Below are positions 54,273 through 64,000 of a stretch of DNA of 64,000 bases, in pieces. Numbering within the stretch: position 1 is the stretch's first letter; each line of letters begins with the position of its first letter. Origin of the DNA: Mercenaria mercenaria (lineage: Eukaryota > Mollusca > Bivalvia > Venerida > Veneridae); assembly GCF_021730395.1 (NCBI RefSeq), contig NC_069368.1:68887501-68951500 (forward strand). Reading direction: 5' to 3'. Made by a program: the position numbers and the translations under genes. The notes under the pieces are model-generated. The model was not told the origin of the DNA, did no database searches, and was given only the letters and a program-made list of their open reading frames with translations.

Positions 54273-55510
54273 ATGTATCTTTGCACACATTGCACACGTT
54301 TCAAGTTTTCTCATGGGGAACTTAACTAATTTTGGCAAATGTAAATTTAAACTACGCGTATTGCTAAAAGTATTTTTGTATTCAGATCTGGATATAGATT
54401 GATATATGTTATTGCAACCATTAATAAAGTTTTCGATATCACGTAAGCAGTCACGTTTTTCTTACTCAAGATAACAGAAGACTATCATTTTTATTCTCCC
54501 ACTGCTCTGTTTTATTGCATCTTATTGATACTTGAATAGTATTCAGGCGGGTGTTCCTTTGTGCAAACAGATTCCGACATGCCCAAATTGAGTAAACCGA
54601 GGTTCAGTGGGCAAAGTGATATGTAGGTATATTTGTAGAAAACGAGCGCTCGGTAGTTGCCGTAGAAAACTTGCATGCACAACAGAATCTCGCTATTGAC
54701 TGAGTATCGCAACTAGGAGTTTGTGGCAAAATGTTTCACCTGAAGTGCTGGTCTAAATCGAAAACATCCAGACATCCAGTTTATATACATGTACATGTAT
54801 GCTGAGATTTAGTGTCAATTAAATATAAATCATTGCTAAACTTTTTGTAATAGCAGCAAATATTTATACTGTGTTTAGCTATACATGCATTACTTCTTAT
54901 ATCAAAACTAAAGCATATAGTACTGTTAATACAGATAAACCTGTTACTTTATGTTTACCTAAGCGTAGTATAGTGGACGCAACTTGACCCCGATGGTTGA
55001 CCTTTGCATTATAATACATAATAAGGCACAGCCTATTATTGAAAAGGAGTGTACATAAAAAACGAGCTGCACGAGAAAAAGGAAATATCAATTTGTGTAA
55101 ATATAAATTAGTGTAGTACTGGAAAGTTTTAACTGATCAAATGTAAGTATATATACAGTCCATAAAATAAATAAAGGAGTTTGTTAACATGGACGGATCC
55201 ATACGGAAGGGGAAGAAGCATTTATAGAAATATTTCAATGGCAAAATACAATACATATCCGTAGCCCTGACCAACCTATAAACCGGGCAAGTCTATCTTA
55301 TAAGTGCATCAACACGGATGACCCATTTAAACGAGCTGTACTTTGATATTAAAATACTGCACTGTATACGAACTCATTCAATATAAATATACATGACTAC
55401 CCTAAGCACCCTTGATTTCTACAATGAAATAATCGATATGAATAGTCAGCCTAAGGTCAACCATCGCGGTCAAGTTGCGACTACTATAACTGTTCATATT
55501 TTCAAATAAA
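54273..55510. other. intergenic between transporter copies, nothing recognised
   Basis: AT-rich sequence without supported genes. It ends where homology to the copy 1 3' flank begins. Confidence 0.4.
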
Positions 55511-55706
55511 TCTGATGTCTGTAAGCTCACTTGACCCTGTATGGAAATGCTAAGGCCGAGCAGCTTCTGAGGCAGACACTAGTGTGTCTTTCAGCAAGGC
55601 AATCGCCCGAACTGAATATGGGCAACAGCTATCTGCTTTGAGTAAGTAAAAGTATAAAGCAAACAATATTTAATTATCTGTTTATAATTAGATTCTATGA
55701 GGCAAG

Positions 55707-55712
55707 TTTATT
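55707..55712 (-). promoter_or_regulatory. candidate polyadenylation signal (AATAAA), copy 2
   Basis: Minus-strand AATAAA 138 bp after the stop codon of copy 2. Confidence 0.5.
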
Positions 55713-55849
55713 ATTCCTCGCACAACTAATATTTCCCCGTGTGACGGAACACGTTTCGTGACTTCGTCATAAAGACATATTACCTCACACAATCTGAATA
55801 TACGCAATAAAAAAGACAGCTCATTTTGAGACTTGGTTAGAAAAGTAAT

Positions 55850-56062
55850 TTAAGATATCTGTGGGTCTGACTCCGTCCTCTCAGTTTCTCGTCTGCTGAC
55901 GCACGGTATCTTGCACCGGTTGTCCTTATACCATCTCTCACACTCCTCAATCGTCTGTGGAAGTTCATATTGATTGGTTTCCGGTACCCAGAACATTGAT
56001 ACTGAAACAATCGCGCACATAATGCCGAAAACCAAACCTGGTGCCCATAATGCTAGCTCTGC
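55850..56062 (-). CDS. SLC22 copy 2 exon 11
   Basis: Encodes [34 protein letters not shown] and ends ESDPQIS. Four residues differ from copy 1. Confidence 0.93.
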   Translation of the reverse strand, partial: AELALWAPGLVFGIMCAIVSVSMFWVPETNQYELPQTIEECERWYKDNRCKIPCVSRRETERTESDPQIS

Positions 56063-59000
56063 CTGAAATTAATAATTTTAACAGTACGAAATAAAAAAAT
56101 TACTTTAGATAGATAGATAGGTAGATAGATAGATGTTTATTCAGGTTTAAACACACATATACATATACAAGTTACAAATTACATTTATCACACATTAAAA
56201 CAATTTACACAAATTTAAGCTAAAATATCCAGTAGTTGGGTAACTAAAAAGTTATAGTTTCACATAAATAAAACACATATTAACTAGTTAACTAAGATCA
56301 CAATGTAATTTGTATCACAGCTAGGCTTATTAATACTATATGTACCTTTACATTATAGAAACAAATGTTAATTAGACTAAGATAGTTCAAATTGGAAGCA
56401 ACATGTATATATTATTCAGAGGTTATTCCAATCCAAATTTTACAACAAAACAAATGAAGCCAAACAACATAATTGAAATAGTCATCTTCATACATATTTA
56501 AAACAAAAAGCACCCATTCCCCTCCGCAGCAACACCCACCATACTCCCATACTCCGCCCCACCCCCCCAGCCCCCCCCCCCCCCCAACCCAACGAAACTC
56601 AAAGCACTTTTATACTACAATGCGCTTCCATACGTTCGTTAAAACGTAAGTAGAACGTGAAGATTATAGTAGTCAGTGAGTTTTAGGCGGTATTCTTTAA
56701 TTGAATGAAATTACCAGATTTCTTGAGAATGGTGCTAGCATTCCACCAATTCTTGCTGCTGCGGACGATATGCCGATTCCAACATTCCTGAAATACACAT
56801 CGTATACAGTTAGAACGCAGACGACCGGGCTATTTTTCAAGACGATAATTCGGAAATTGCATACAAAACAAATAAACACATTAATTCACATGTTTTACCG
56901 AACAATACATTTTATACACGAGCACATTACCTCATATTGGTTGGGTATAATTCCGGTGTATACAGAAATAGTGTGCTGAATGAACCAGTGATGGCGAATT
57001 TTCCAACCAAAGTGAACACTGTAGATCCCAATAGAATCGCTGAATTTCCATCTTTATCAAAAGAAAGAACAATGATGTTACAAATATATTTATTTGCAAA
57101 GGTGTGCCAGTGGCCAAAAGTCAAAGTTAAGATCTATACATGTACTGTGTTGAAACAATGAACACCAGTTTCTGGAAACGAGTTTTCTTTAATAATATTA
57201 ACTTATTAAGACAAAAGACGACACAGTAATGCCGCTTTTAGGAAGTCTGCCAATCTTTGTACCGATAACAAATTCAATATGCGTTTTCAAGTTTTCATAA
57301 ACTTTCAAGAGTTGATTCGTTGAAGTGAAAAGGCAGTAATGCGATCTTAAAACTTTTGGCTCATTTCTACGCACTTGTCACTGCAAAATATTTCGCATAT
57401 TGTTGAATAAAATGGCACAGTAAAGTGTAGGCAGGTAATCCGGACTAACGAAAAATATACTTGGTAAACGGTGTTTTCATACTTGCAGTTGTTGCAAGAA
57501 CTGTGGCAGTTATGAGTGCTACTCCACATATACTGTGAAATGCAATGGCTGTAGGCTTCCGTCCATACCTACAATATAAAGTCCACAATTAAAATCTGTG
57601 TTGTTTTATATTAATCAGCATCATTTTTTCAAATTTTGTCATTTATCTTCATTATTGTCCTGTTTTGTGGCATTGTCACGCTTGCGTTTACGATTTAAAA
57701 CTGACATAAGCTCGCTTCCAATTGACCCGATGCATTTTAAGTGCAGTTACAAAATTCCAGTATCTGATTGAATATTTCTGAGATTTTGAATCTGACCAAG
57801 GACATGTTTGCATACTGACGCTCGTCTGTCAAGTACTTTCCCTTATTAAGTTGGTTATACCTGTTATAAGTACCATAATTTACGTCGGTTTAAGTCGACC
57901 CATCAGGGCGGTAAATGTGTTGTTTGTTATAATGTCAATAAACGTAGTGGTTGGTTTATCATGGTACCTCTATACAGGACGATAAATTGGTGTGAGTTGT
58001 TTATCATGGACCGTAATGTGTTGGTTAAATATTGTTATCACGGACCATAATGGGTGTAGAAGTACTTTGTTATCATGGACCGTAAATGGTGTGTAGTTAT
58101 ATTTGTCTATCATGGACCGTAAATGATGTGTGGATTATATTTGTCTATCATGGACCGTAAATGGTGTGTAGTTTATATTTGTCTATCATGGACCGTAAAT
58201 GGTGTGTAGTTTATATTTGTCTATCATGGACCGTACATGGTGTGTGGTTTATATTTGTCTATCATGGACCGTAAATGGTGTGTAGTTTATATTTATCTAT
58301 CATGGACCGTAAATGGTGTGTAGTTTATATCTGTCTATCATGGACCATAAATGGTGTGTGGATTATATTTGTCTATCAAGGACCGTAAATGATGTGTGGT
58401 TATACCTGTCTATCATGGACCGTAAATGGTGTGTAGTTTATATTTGTCTATCAAGGACTGTAAATGGTATGTGGTTTACAATTGCGTACATGGTGTGTGG
58501 TTTATATTTGTCTATCATGGACCGTAAATGGTGTGTGGTTTATATTTGTCTATCATGGATCATACATGGTGTGTGGTTAATATATATTTGTCTTTCATGG
58601 ACGTACATGGTGTGTGGTTTATATTTGTCTGACATAGATCATACATGGTGTGTGGTTTATATTTGTCTGTCATGGATCATACATGGTGTGTGGTTAATAT
58701 ATATTTGTCTTTCATGGACTGTACATGGTGTGTGGTTTATATTTGTCTGACATAGATCATACATGGTGTGTGGTTTATATTTGTGTATCATGGACCGTAC
58801 ATGGTGTGTGGTTTATATTTGTCTTTTATGGACAGTGCATGGTATGTGGTTTACATTTGTCTATCATGGACCTTACATGGTGTGTAGTTTATATTTGTAT
58901 TTGTCTATCATGGGCCGTACATGGTGTGTGGTTCATATTTGTCTATCATGGACCGTACATGGTGTGTGGTTTATATTTGTCTAGCATGGACCGTAAATGG

Positions 59001-62000
59001 TGTGTGGTTTATATTTGTCTATCATGGACCGTAAATGGTGTATGGTTTATATTTGTCTTTTATGGACCGTAAATGGTGTGTGGTTTATATTTGTCTTTTA
59101 TGGACCGTACATGGTGTGTAGTTTATATTTGTCTAGCATGGACCGTAAATGGTGTGTGGTTTATTTTTTTTCTATCATGGACCGTAAATGGTGTGTGGTT
59201 CATATTTGTCTATCATGGACCGTACATGGTGTGTGGTTTATATTTGTCTATCATGGACCGTAAATGGTGTGTGGTTTATATTGTCTATTATGGACCGTAA
59301 ATGGTGTGTGGTTTATATTTTGTCTATCATGGACCGTAAATGGTGTGTGGATTATAATTGTCTTTCATGGACCGTACATGGTGTGTAGTTTATATTTGTC
59401 TACCATGGACCGTAAATGGTGTGTGGTTTATACCTGTTGAGCATGAACCACTCCATGAACGCTGCTGGATATTCTACTATGGAACCGAGGAAGAAATTGA
59501 GGAATCTGTCTCCAGCAAGACTTGAAGAGATCAACATTATACCGTAGTAGGTAGAACTGGCAGTAATCCTGAAAAATAATGAAATATTGGGATATTCTGA
59601 AATGTAAGATGACTAAGGTCACATTCTAATCTTATCTTGATGATTCAGCCAGGTCCAACATGCACTGCTTTTTGCAGATTTTTAGGTTCGATTACGTTTG
59701 TCACCCATGTGCATATCAGACAAATCGGCTCAGCAAGTGTCCAATCATCAACGTTTGTTGGAGTTTGTGTTCGAAGTAAGTTATCAATTGACACAGGAAG
59801 TCGCTGAAGCGTCATCTTCATCGGAAAATATCTTTTTATACAATTTCACTATGCTAGATACTATATGTACTTCAAACAATTAAAATCTAAGCTCGTACAT
59901 AGATACGCATCGACGTTTTCAGTGATATTCAATTACAATATTGTATAAAATCATTTAAATTGATCCTAAAAGGTATAAAAAAAACCTCACCGGATGTTTT
60001 AAAAATATCTAAACATTACGGACTGATAGGAAATATATTTTACCAGGCAAACCACATGATTATAGATGTTAAAAATAATCGTTTAGATTTGATCAAATCA
60101 ATAGCAGTGTAGGCTTTGGTAGAAGCATCTTTCTGGTTGGTGGTGTTCGCTGCTATTCCATTGTCTTCAGTTTCCGTCGCAGTTAAGAGGCCACTCTCTG
60201 TTTCTGACGTTACATTATCTGGAGAAAATTAGGTGCACCATGGCATAAGGTGGCATAAAGGTGACATGCAACTTTTTGTAATAAGTAAATATCGAACAAT
60301 TATTACGAAATCAACCTGAGTTGTTCGTGCAATTTCTGTTTGATTTTGCATAAAGAAACAATCGCGAAATGATAAAGTTTGTTATGTCATTAAAAAAAAT
60401 CAACGAATGTGTATCCCCCGCCGGACGGAATTAAGGTTTCACTGTTGATAAAGCATTACACTGCAACTGAACTTGGGCTGTATGACAGTTTGTTATTCCT
60501 AATAAAACTATTGAATGAAAAAAGATTTGTCTACATCCAGCAACAATGACCTTGACCGAAACTACCACTAAAACAAGAAAAAATGACATTCCCAACTTTG
60601 TCACTTTGCTATAATGAGATAAGATGCTATGAATTCTTATAAGGTTATAAGGTTTTCAAGCCAGTTAGGGGGCCTCCGTGGCCGAGTGGTTAAGGTCGCT
60701 GACTTCAAATCACTTGCCCCTCATCGATGTGGGTTCGAGCCTCACTCGGGGCGTTGAATTCTTCATGTGAGGAAGCCATCCAGCTGACTTACGGAAGGTC
60801 GGTGGTTCTACCCAAATGTCCGCTCGTGATAAAATAATGCATGGAGGGGCACCTGGGGTCTTCAAAAAAAATATTCAAGCCAGTTTTATCTTAAAGACTT
60901 CTTCAGCAAATACAAAAATGCCCATAGACTTTATATAAAAACATATGTTTCACTGTTTTAAGACATATGGAAAGCCAGAGCTGTCTTTTGTTGGATGAAT
61001 ACGTGGCATCTTCTTTAATTAAAGTATAGTATCTTCTCAAGGTCTTGATATGGTCATCGTACTTCAGTCAGAAAACTGACAGAACCCTAAAAGTTGCTTA
61101 AGTTTTTGATGAAATGCGAGATGATATAATTCAAATATGCATGTGTACATGTATGCGCTTTTCAATTAAGCTTAATCTCAGCAAGAACTCTATTACTTGT
61201 AAGGTAAACCAAAATGCCTTTTACCCTTTCTGACTTCTAAGACTATACCAGACTGCATCTCGTAAGCACGGAATCCACTTGCAGATACTATTTCATCATA
61301 GTCCTTGTTGTTTCGCTTACACGCTTTTTTAATAATAGCCTTGGCCTCTTTTATCCGTCCGTTCGCAATTAACCATCTTAGTGATTCGTCAATTAACCTG
61401 CAGTTTAAACTCATTTAGCTCACCATTTACCAATACAGCTTTTCATTGGCCTAGACAGGTCACATGACACGTTGATTAAAAACAAGAAAAAGAAAAAGAA
61501 AACAAGAGGGCCAAGATGGCCCTAGGTCGCTCACCTAAGAAACACTCCATAACAGTGTAAACATGTTTGACCTAGTGATTTCATGGAAACAAATATTCTG
61601 ACCAATTTTCATTAAGATTGGACCAAAAAATTGGTCTCTTGCGATAAAACAAGCATTTTCTTAGATATGACCTAGTTTTTGACCCTAGATGACCCATGTT
61701 CAAACTCGACCTAGATTTTATCAAGGCAATCATTCTGACCAAAATTCATGAAGATCAACTGTCTCTATTGCATACACAATGTTTTTCTTCGATTTGACCT
61801 AGTGACCTAGTTTTTGACCCCAGATGACCCATTTTCGAACTCAGCCTAGATTTTATCAAGGTAATCATTCTGGCTAAATTTCATGAAGATCAGTTGAAAA
61901 ATACAGCCTCTATTGCATACACAAGGTTTTTCTTTGATTTGACCTAGTGACCTAGTTTTTGACCCCAGATGACCCATTTTCGAACTTGGTCTAAATTTCA

Positions 62001-63586
62001 TCAAGGCAATCATTCTGACCACAATTCATGAAGATCAATTGAAAAATACAGCCTCTATCGCATACACAAGGTTTTTACGTTATATGACCTAGTGACCTAG
62101 TTTTTGACCCGAGATGACCCATTTTCGAACTCGGCCTAGATTTCATCAAAGTAATCATTCTGACCAATATTCATGAAGATCAATTGAAAAATACCGCCTC
62201 TATCGCATACACAAGGTTTTTCTTTGATTTGACCTAGTGACCTAGTTTTTGACCCCAGATGACCCATTTTTGAACTCGGCCTATATTTCATCAAGACAAT
62301 CATTCTGACCAAAATTCATGAAGATCAATTGAAAAATACAGCCTCTATCGCATACACAAGGTTTTTCTTTGATTTGACCTAGTGACCTAGTTTTTGACCC
62401 GAGATGACCCATTTTCGAACTCGGCCTAGATTTTATCAAGGTTATCATTCTGACCAATATTCATGAAGAAGAATTGAAAAATACAGCCTCTATCGCATAC
62501 ACAAGGTTTTTCTTTGATTTGACCTAGTGACCTAATTTTTGACCCCAGATGACCCATTTTCGAACTCGGCCTAGATTTCATCAAGGTTATCATTCTGACC
62601 AATATTCATGAAGATTAATTGAAAAATACCACCTCTATCGCATACACAGGTTTTTCTTTGATTTGACCTAGTGACCTAGTTTTTGACCGAGATGATCCAT
62701 TTTCGAAATCGGCCTAGATTTTATCAAAGTTATCATTTGACCAATATTCATGAAGATTAAATGAAAATACAGTCTCTATCGCATACAAGGTTTTTCTTTG
62801 ATTTGACCTAGTGACCTAGTTTTTGACCCGAGATGACCCATTTTCGAACTCGGCCTAGATTTTATCAAGGTTATCATTCTGACCAATATTCATGAAGATT
62901 AATTGAAAAATACAGCCTCTATTGCATACACAAGCTAAATGTCGACAGACGACAGACGACGGACGACGGACGCCGGACATCGAGCGATCAGAAAAACTCA
63001 CCTGAGCATTGCTCAGGTGAGCTAAAAAGCCGAGGTTTACAGCATAGAAACTGACTGGCAATTAGGAGCTATTACATTTAGAAAAGTTTGACAACTGCAG
63101 TAAAAAGCCACTAAATCATTCCATATGGAACGCTACAACTGTCTTGAGACGGATCATTTCATGTTATCAATTCAGAGTGTGATATTAACTTGTCAAAACA
63201 GTGCCTTTTCATGTTAACAAGCCATGTTATCATGTTAAAATCTGGTGTTAACTTTTCAAAACAGTGCCTTATTACTATGTTAAAAAAGTTATGCTATCAT
63301 GATAAAGTGTGATGTTAATCTGTCCAAAAAGAGTCAGATGATCTCTAAAAGCAGTGTACAATAGATTTGGAATAGTTACCTACCACCATTCAATGAGAGC
63401 CCAAGAAGACAAGCAGGCTAAACATATCTGAAGGTAGCGCCATGACATATTCCGGAAGATATAGGATACAGGTGTAATAATGGCTATGCCAGTCGTCCAG
63501 AACAACAGACCGAACACCTCAACATAGCTTCGGGTCCCTTTTGGCACGAGTTCAATGTTCAGAATCTGTATGGTAAGCCCAATACC
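55850..63586 (-). CDS. SLC22-type transporter, copy 2 (exons 4-11; 5' part outside window)
   Basis: Exons 63384-63586, 61225-61397, 60044-60218, 59434-59568, 57483-57568, 56931-57051, 56715-56787 and 55850-56062, 1179 nt, encoding the last 392 residues. All are open, GT-AG bounded and in the same phases as copy 1, so the visible part looks functional. Differences are few (about four residues in exon 11, four in exon 9, one each in exons 5 and 8, six in exon 4) and one 12 nt length difference in exon 6. Helices 4-12, [33 protein letters not shown] and [13 protein letters not shown] are all kept. Exons 1-3, with the start, must lie to the right of 64000. Same family caveat on substrate as copy 1. 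Confidence 0.93.
56104..56410 (-). repeat. retroposon tail insertion in intron 10 of copy 2
   Basis: About 305 bp absent from copy 1. It starts with AGATAGATAGATAGG, then GTTTATTCAGGTTTAAACAC; read on the minus strand it ends CCTGAATAAACATCTATC with TATC repeats, as a LINE or SINE 3' tail would. Sequence between is AT-rich and non-coding. Confidence 0.6.
56563..56586 (+). repeat. C-rich run
   Basis: CCCCCCCAG followed by about 15 C in intron 10 of copy 2; the equivalent intron of copy 1 has only CCCCTCCCC. Confidence 0.7.
56715..56787 (-). CDS. SLC22 copy 2 exon 10
   Basis: Encodes (R)[16 protein letters not shown] and LAPFSRNL, identical in residues to copy 1. Confidence 0.92.
56931..57051 (-). 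CDS. SLC22 copy 2 exon 9
   Basis: Encodes [26 protein letters not shown] and [13 protein letters not shown](R). Confidence 0.93.
57483..57568 (-). CDS. SLC22 copy 2 exon 8
   Basis: Encodes [18 protein letters not shown] and ITATVLATTA; one residue differs from copy 1. Confidence 0.92.
57870..59433 (-). repeat. minisatellite, 38 bp unit, intron 7 of copy 2 (expanded)
   Basis: About 40 units of the same family as 41577-42022, unit GTAAATGGTGTGTGGTTTAT plus ATTTGTCTATCATGGACC, ending at the exon 7 donor. The left margin (57870-58080) is degenerate; the right part is homogeneous, with AAATGG/ACATGG variants. Long plus-strand frames (up to 145 codons) arise because three 38 bp units equal 38 codons; they are not genes. 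Confidence 0.92.
59434..59568 (-). CDS. SLC22 copy 2 exon 7
   Basis: Encodes (W)[30 protein letters not shown] and [14 protein letters not shown](R). Confidence 0.92.
60044..60218 (-). CDS. SLC22 copy 2 exon 6
   Basis: 175 nt encoding [35 protein letters not shown] and [18 protein letters not shown]; four codons longer than copy 1 in the cytosolic loop. Confidence 0.92.
60667..60873 (+). repeat. tRNA-derived SINE, young copy in intron 5 of copy 2
   Basis: A-box TGGCCGAGTGG (60679-60689), B-box GGTTCGAGCCT (60732-60742), then a body with GAATTCTTCATGTGAGGAAG, GGTCGGTGGTTCTACCC and GGGGCACCTGGGGTC and an A-rich tail. A perfect 12 bp duplication TTCAAGCCAGTT flanks it (60655-60666 and 60874-60885). 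Copy 1 lacks it. It is not a functional tRNA gene: no acceptor stem pairing, and a SINE body follows. Confidence 0.92.
61225..61397 (-). CDS. SLC22 copy 2 exon 5
   Basis: Encodes (W)[30 protein letters not shown] and [11 protein letters not shown]; one residue differs from copy 1. Confidence 0.94.
61501..63025 (+). mobile_element. hairpin-ended tandem-core element in intron 4, copy 2
   Basis: Left end AACAAGAGGGCCAAGATGGC, then CTAGGTCGCTCACCT. About nine units of 144 bp (TTGACCTAGTGACCTAGTTT, CCCATTTTCGAACTCGGCC, ATACAGCCTCTATCGCATAC). Then GACAGACGACGG-type repeats and the terminal hairpin CTCACCTGAGC/GCTCAGGTGAG (62997-63021) with CTAA. It stands at the same site as the 44036-46203 element of copy 1 but differs in core, hairpin stem and left end. 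Confidence 0.85.
63384..63586 (-). CDS. SLC22 copy 2 exon 4
   Basis: Encodes [34 protein letters not shown] and on to SSWALIEW(W); six residues differ from copy 1, all near its start. Confidence 0.92.
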
Positions 63587-64000
63587 CTTTATCGGGAAAA
63601 AATACGTAATATCATTTGCAAATATATTTTATCGTGGCATCGATGTTTTGAGTTTTCAATGAAAGGACACAGAGTAAAATGTTGGGTCTGCATAGCGGAC
63701 GCATTTACTTTGAAGGACTCAATAAAACGACATATACTATAAGAAGCCGGAAGTCACCACAGGTAATTTTGGTAAATGGTACTTTATACTAGTGCTTATG
63801 AATTTGCTTTATCTAATTCTCGTTATATACTGTGTGCAGTCACGCACAGATTTGTGTTTAATATTTATATTTATACTGTATATGTGTATGGGCTGGAATA
63901 AACTAGATTTGGTTTTAGTATGATACACCTGAAGGCATGCCCAGGACTAAATTTCAATATATTTGGCCTTTAATGAGAATAGTCAGCTTGTTTGTTCTGT
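63587..64000 (-). other. SLC22 copy 2 intron 3 (partial)
   Basis: Aligns with 46718-47160 of copy 1. Exon 3 should begin beyond the window edge. Confidence 0.85.

Larger units (their letters stand above)
55510..64000 (-). repeat. tandem segmental duplication, unit 2 (right part beyond window)
   Basis: Aligns with 37500-47165 through exons and introns. Differences are mostly insertions (56104-56410 and 60667-60873 only here; 39141-40705 only in unit 1) and array lengths. Confidence 0.88.

Noticed and set aside
58313-59388. Overlapping plus-strand frames up to 145 codons, rich in [14 protein letters not shown]-type repeats
   Set aside because: They are the three-frame reading of the 38 bp minisatellite on the antisense strand of the transporter intron; three units equal 38 codons, which explains the openness.
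60668-60745. A tRNA gene
   Set aside because: A and B boxes are present, but the 5' and 3' ends do not form an acceptor stem, and a SINE body, A tail and target duplication follow.

Overview
The window is eukaryotic nuclear DNA, AT-rich and densely filled with repeats, with small exons in long introns. The repeat families (tRNA-derived SINEs, roughly 120-165 bp tandem-core elements with terminal hairpins, TTAA-flanked MITEs) and the gene content point to a bivalve mollusc, probably a venerid-type clam. The organism is inferred from repeat style and gene family, not proven.

Three host genes can be assembled from exons with matching splice phases. (1) On the + strand, 7186-30703, a complete six-exon SAXO-family gene (stabiliser of axonemal microtubules, 493 aa) with the Cys-rich N-terminus and a long series of Mn-type repeats. 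(2) On the - strand, 49309-37885, a complete eleven-exon SLC22-type organic cation/carnitine transporter (584 aa). (3) On the - strand, 63586-55850, exons 4-11 of a close tandem paralogue of that transporter; its first three exons lie beyond the right edge. Exon phases match one to one between the two transporters, every visible exon of both is open, and introns and 3' flanks also align, so this is a recent tandem segmental duplication of about 17-18 kb.

Layout: 1-6118, repeat debris (SINE, two LINE reverse transcriptase fragments, one split by a MITE-like insertion, and LINE 3' tails). 6119-7185, presumptive SAXO promoter side. 7186-30703, SAXO gene with introns full of MITEs, hAT-type elements, a SINE, a foldback palindrome and hairpin-ended tandem-repeat elements. 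30704-37500, SAXO 3' region and repeats. 37500-49309, transporter copy 1. 49310-55500, intergenic with minisatellites and a MITE. 55500-64000, transporter copy 2.

The most interesting structure is in the transporter introns. The minisatellites of intron 7 (both copies) and intron 1 (copy 1) are built from units that closely resemble the exon end plus 5' splice donor they abut, so they look as though they grew out of the splice junction and scatter donor-like sequences through the intron. In addition, intron 4 of both copies has a hairpin-ended tandem-repeat element at the same site, yet the two elements belong to clearly different subfamilies. No bacterial genes, CRISPR arrays, rRNA or intact functional tRNA genes were found, and nothing recognisable as a retrovirus, LTR element or Polinton.
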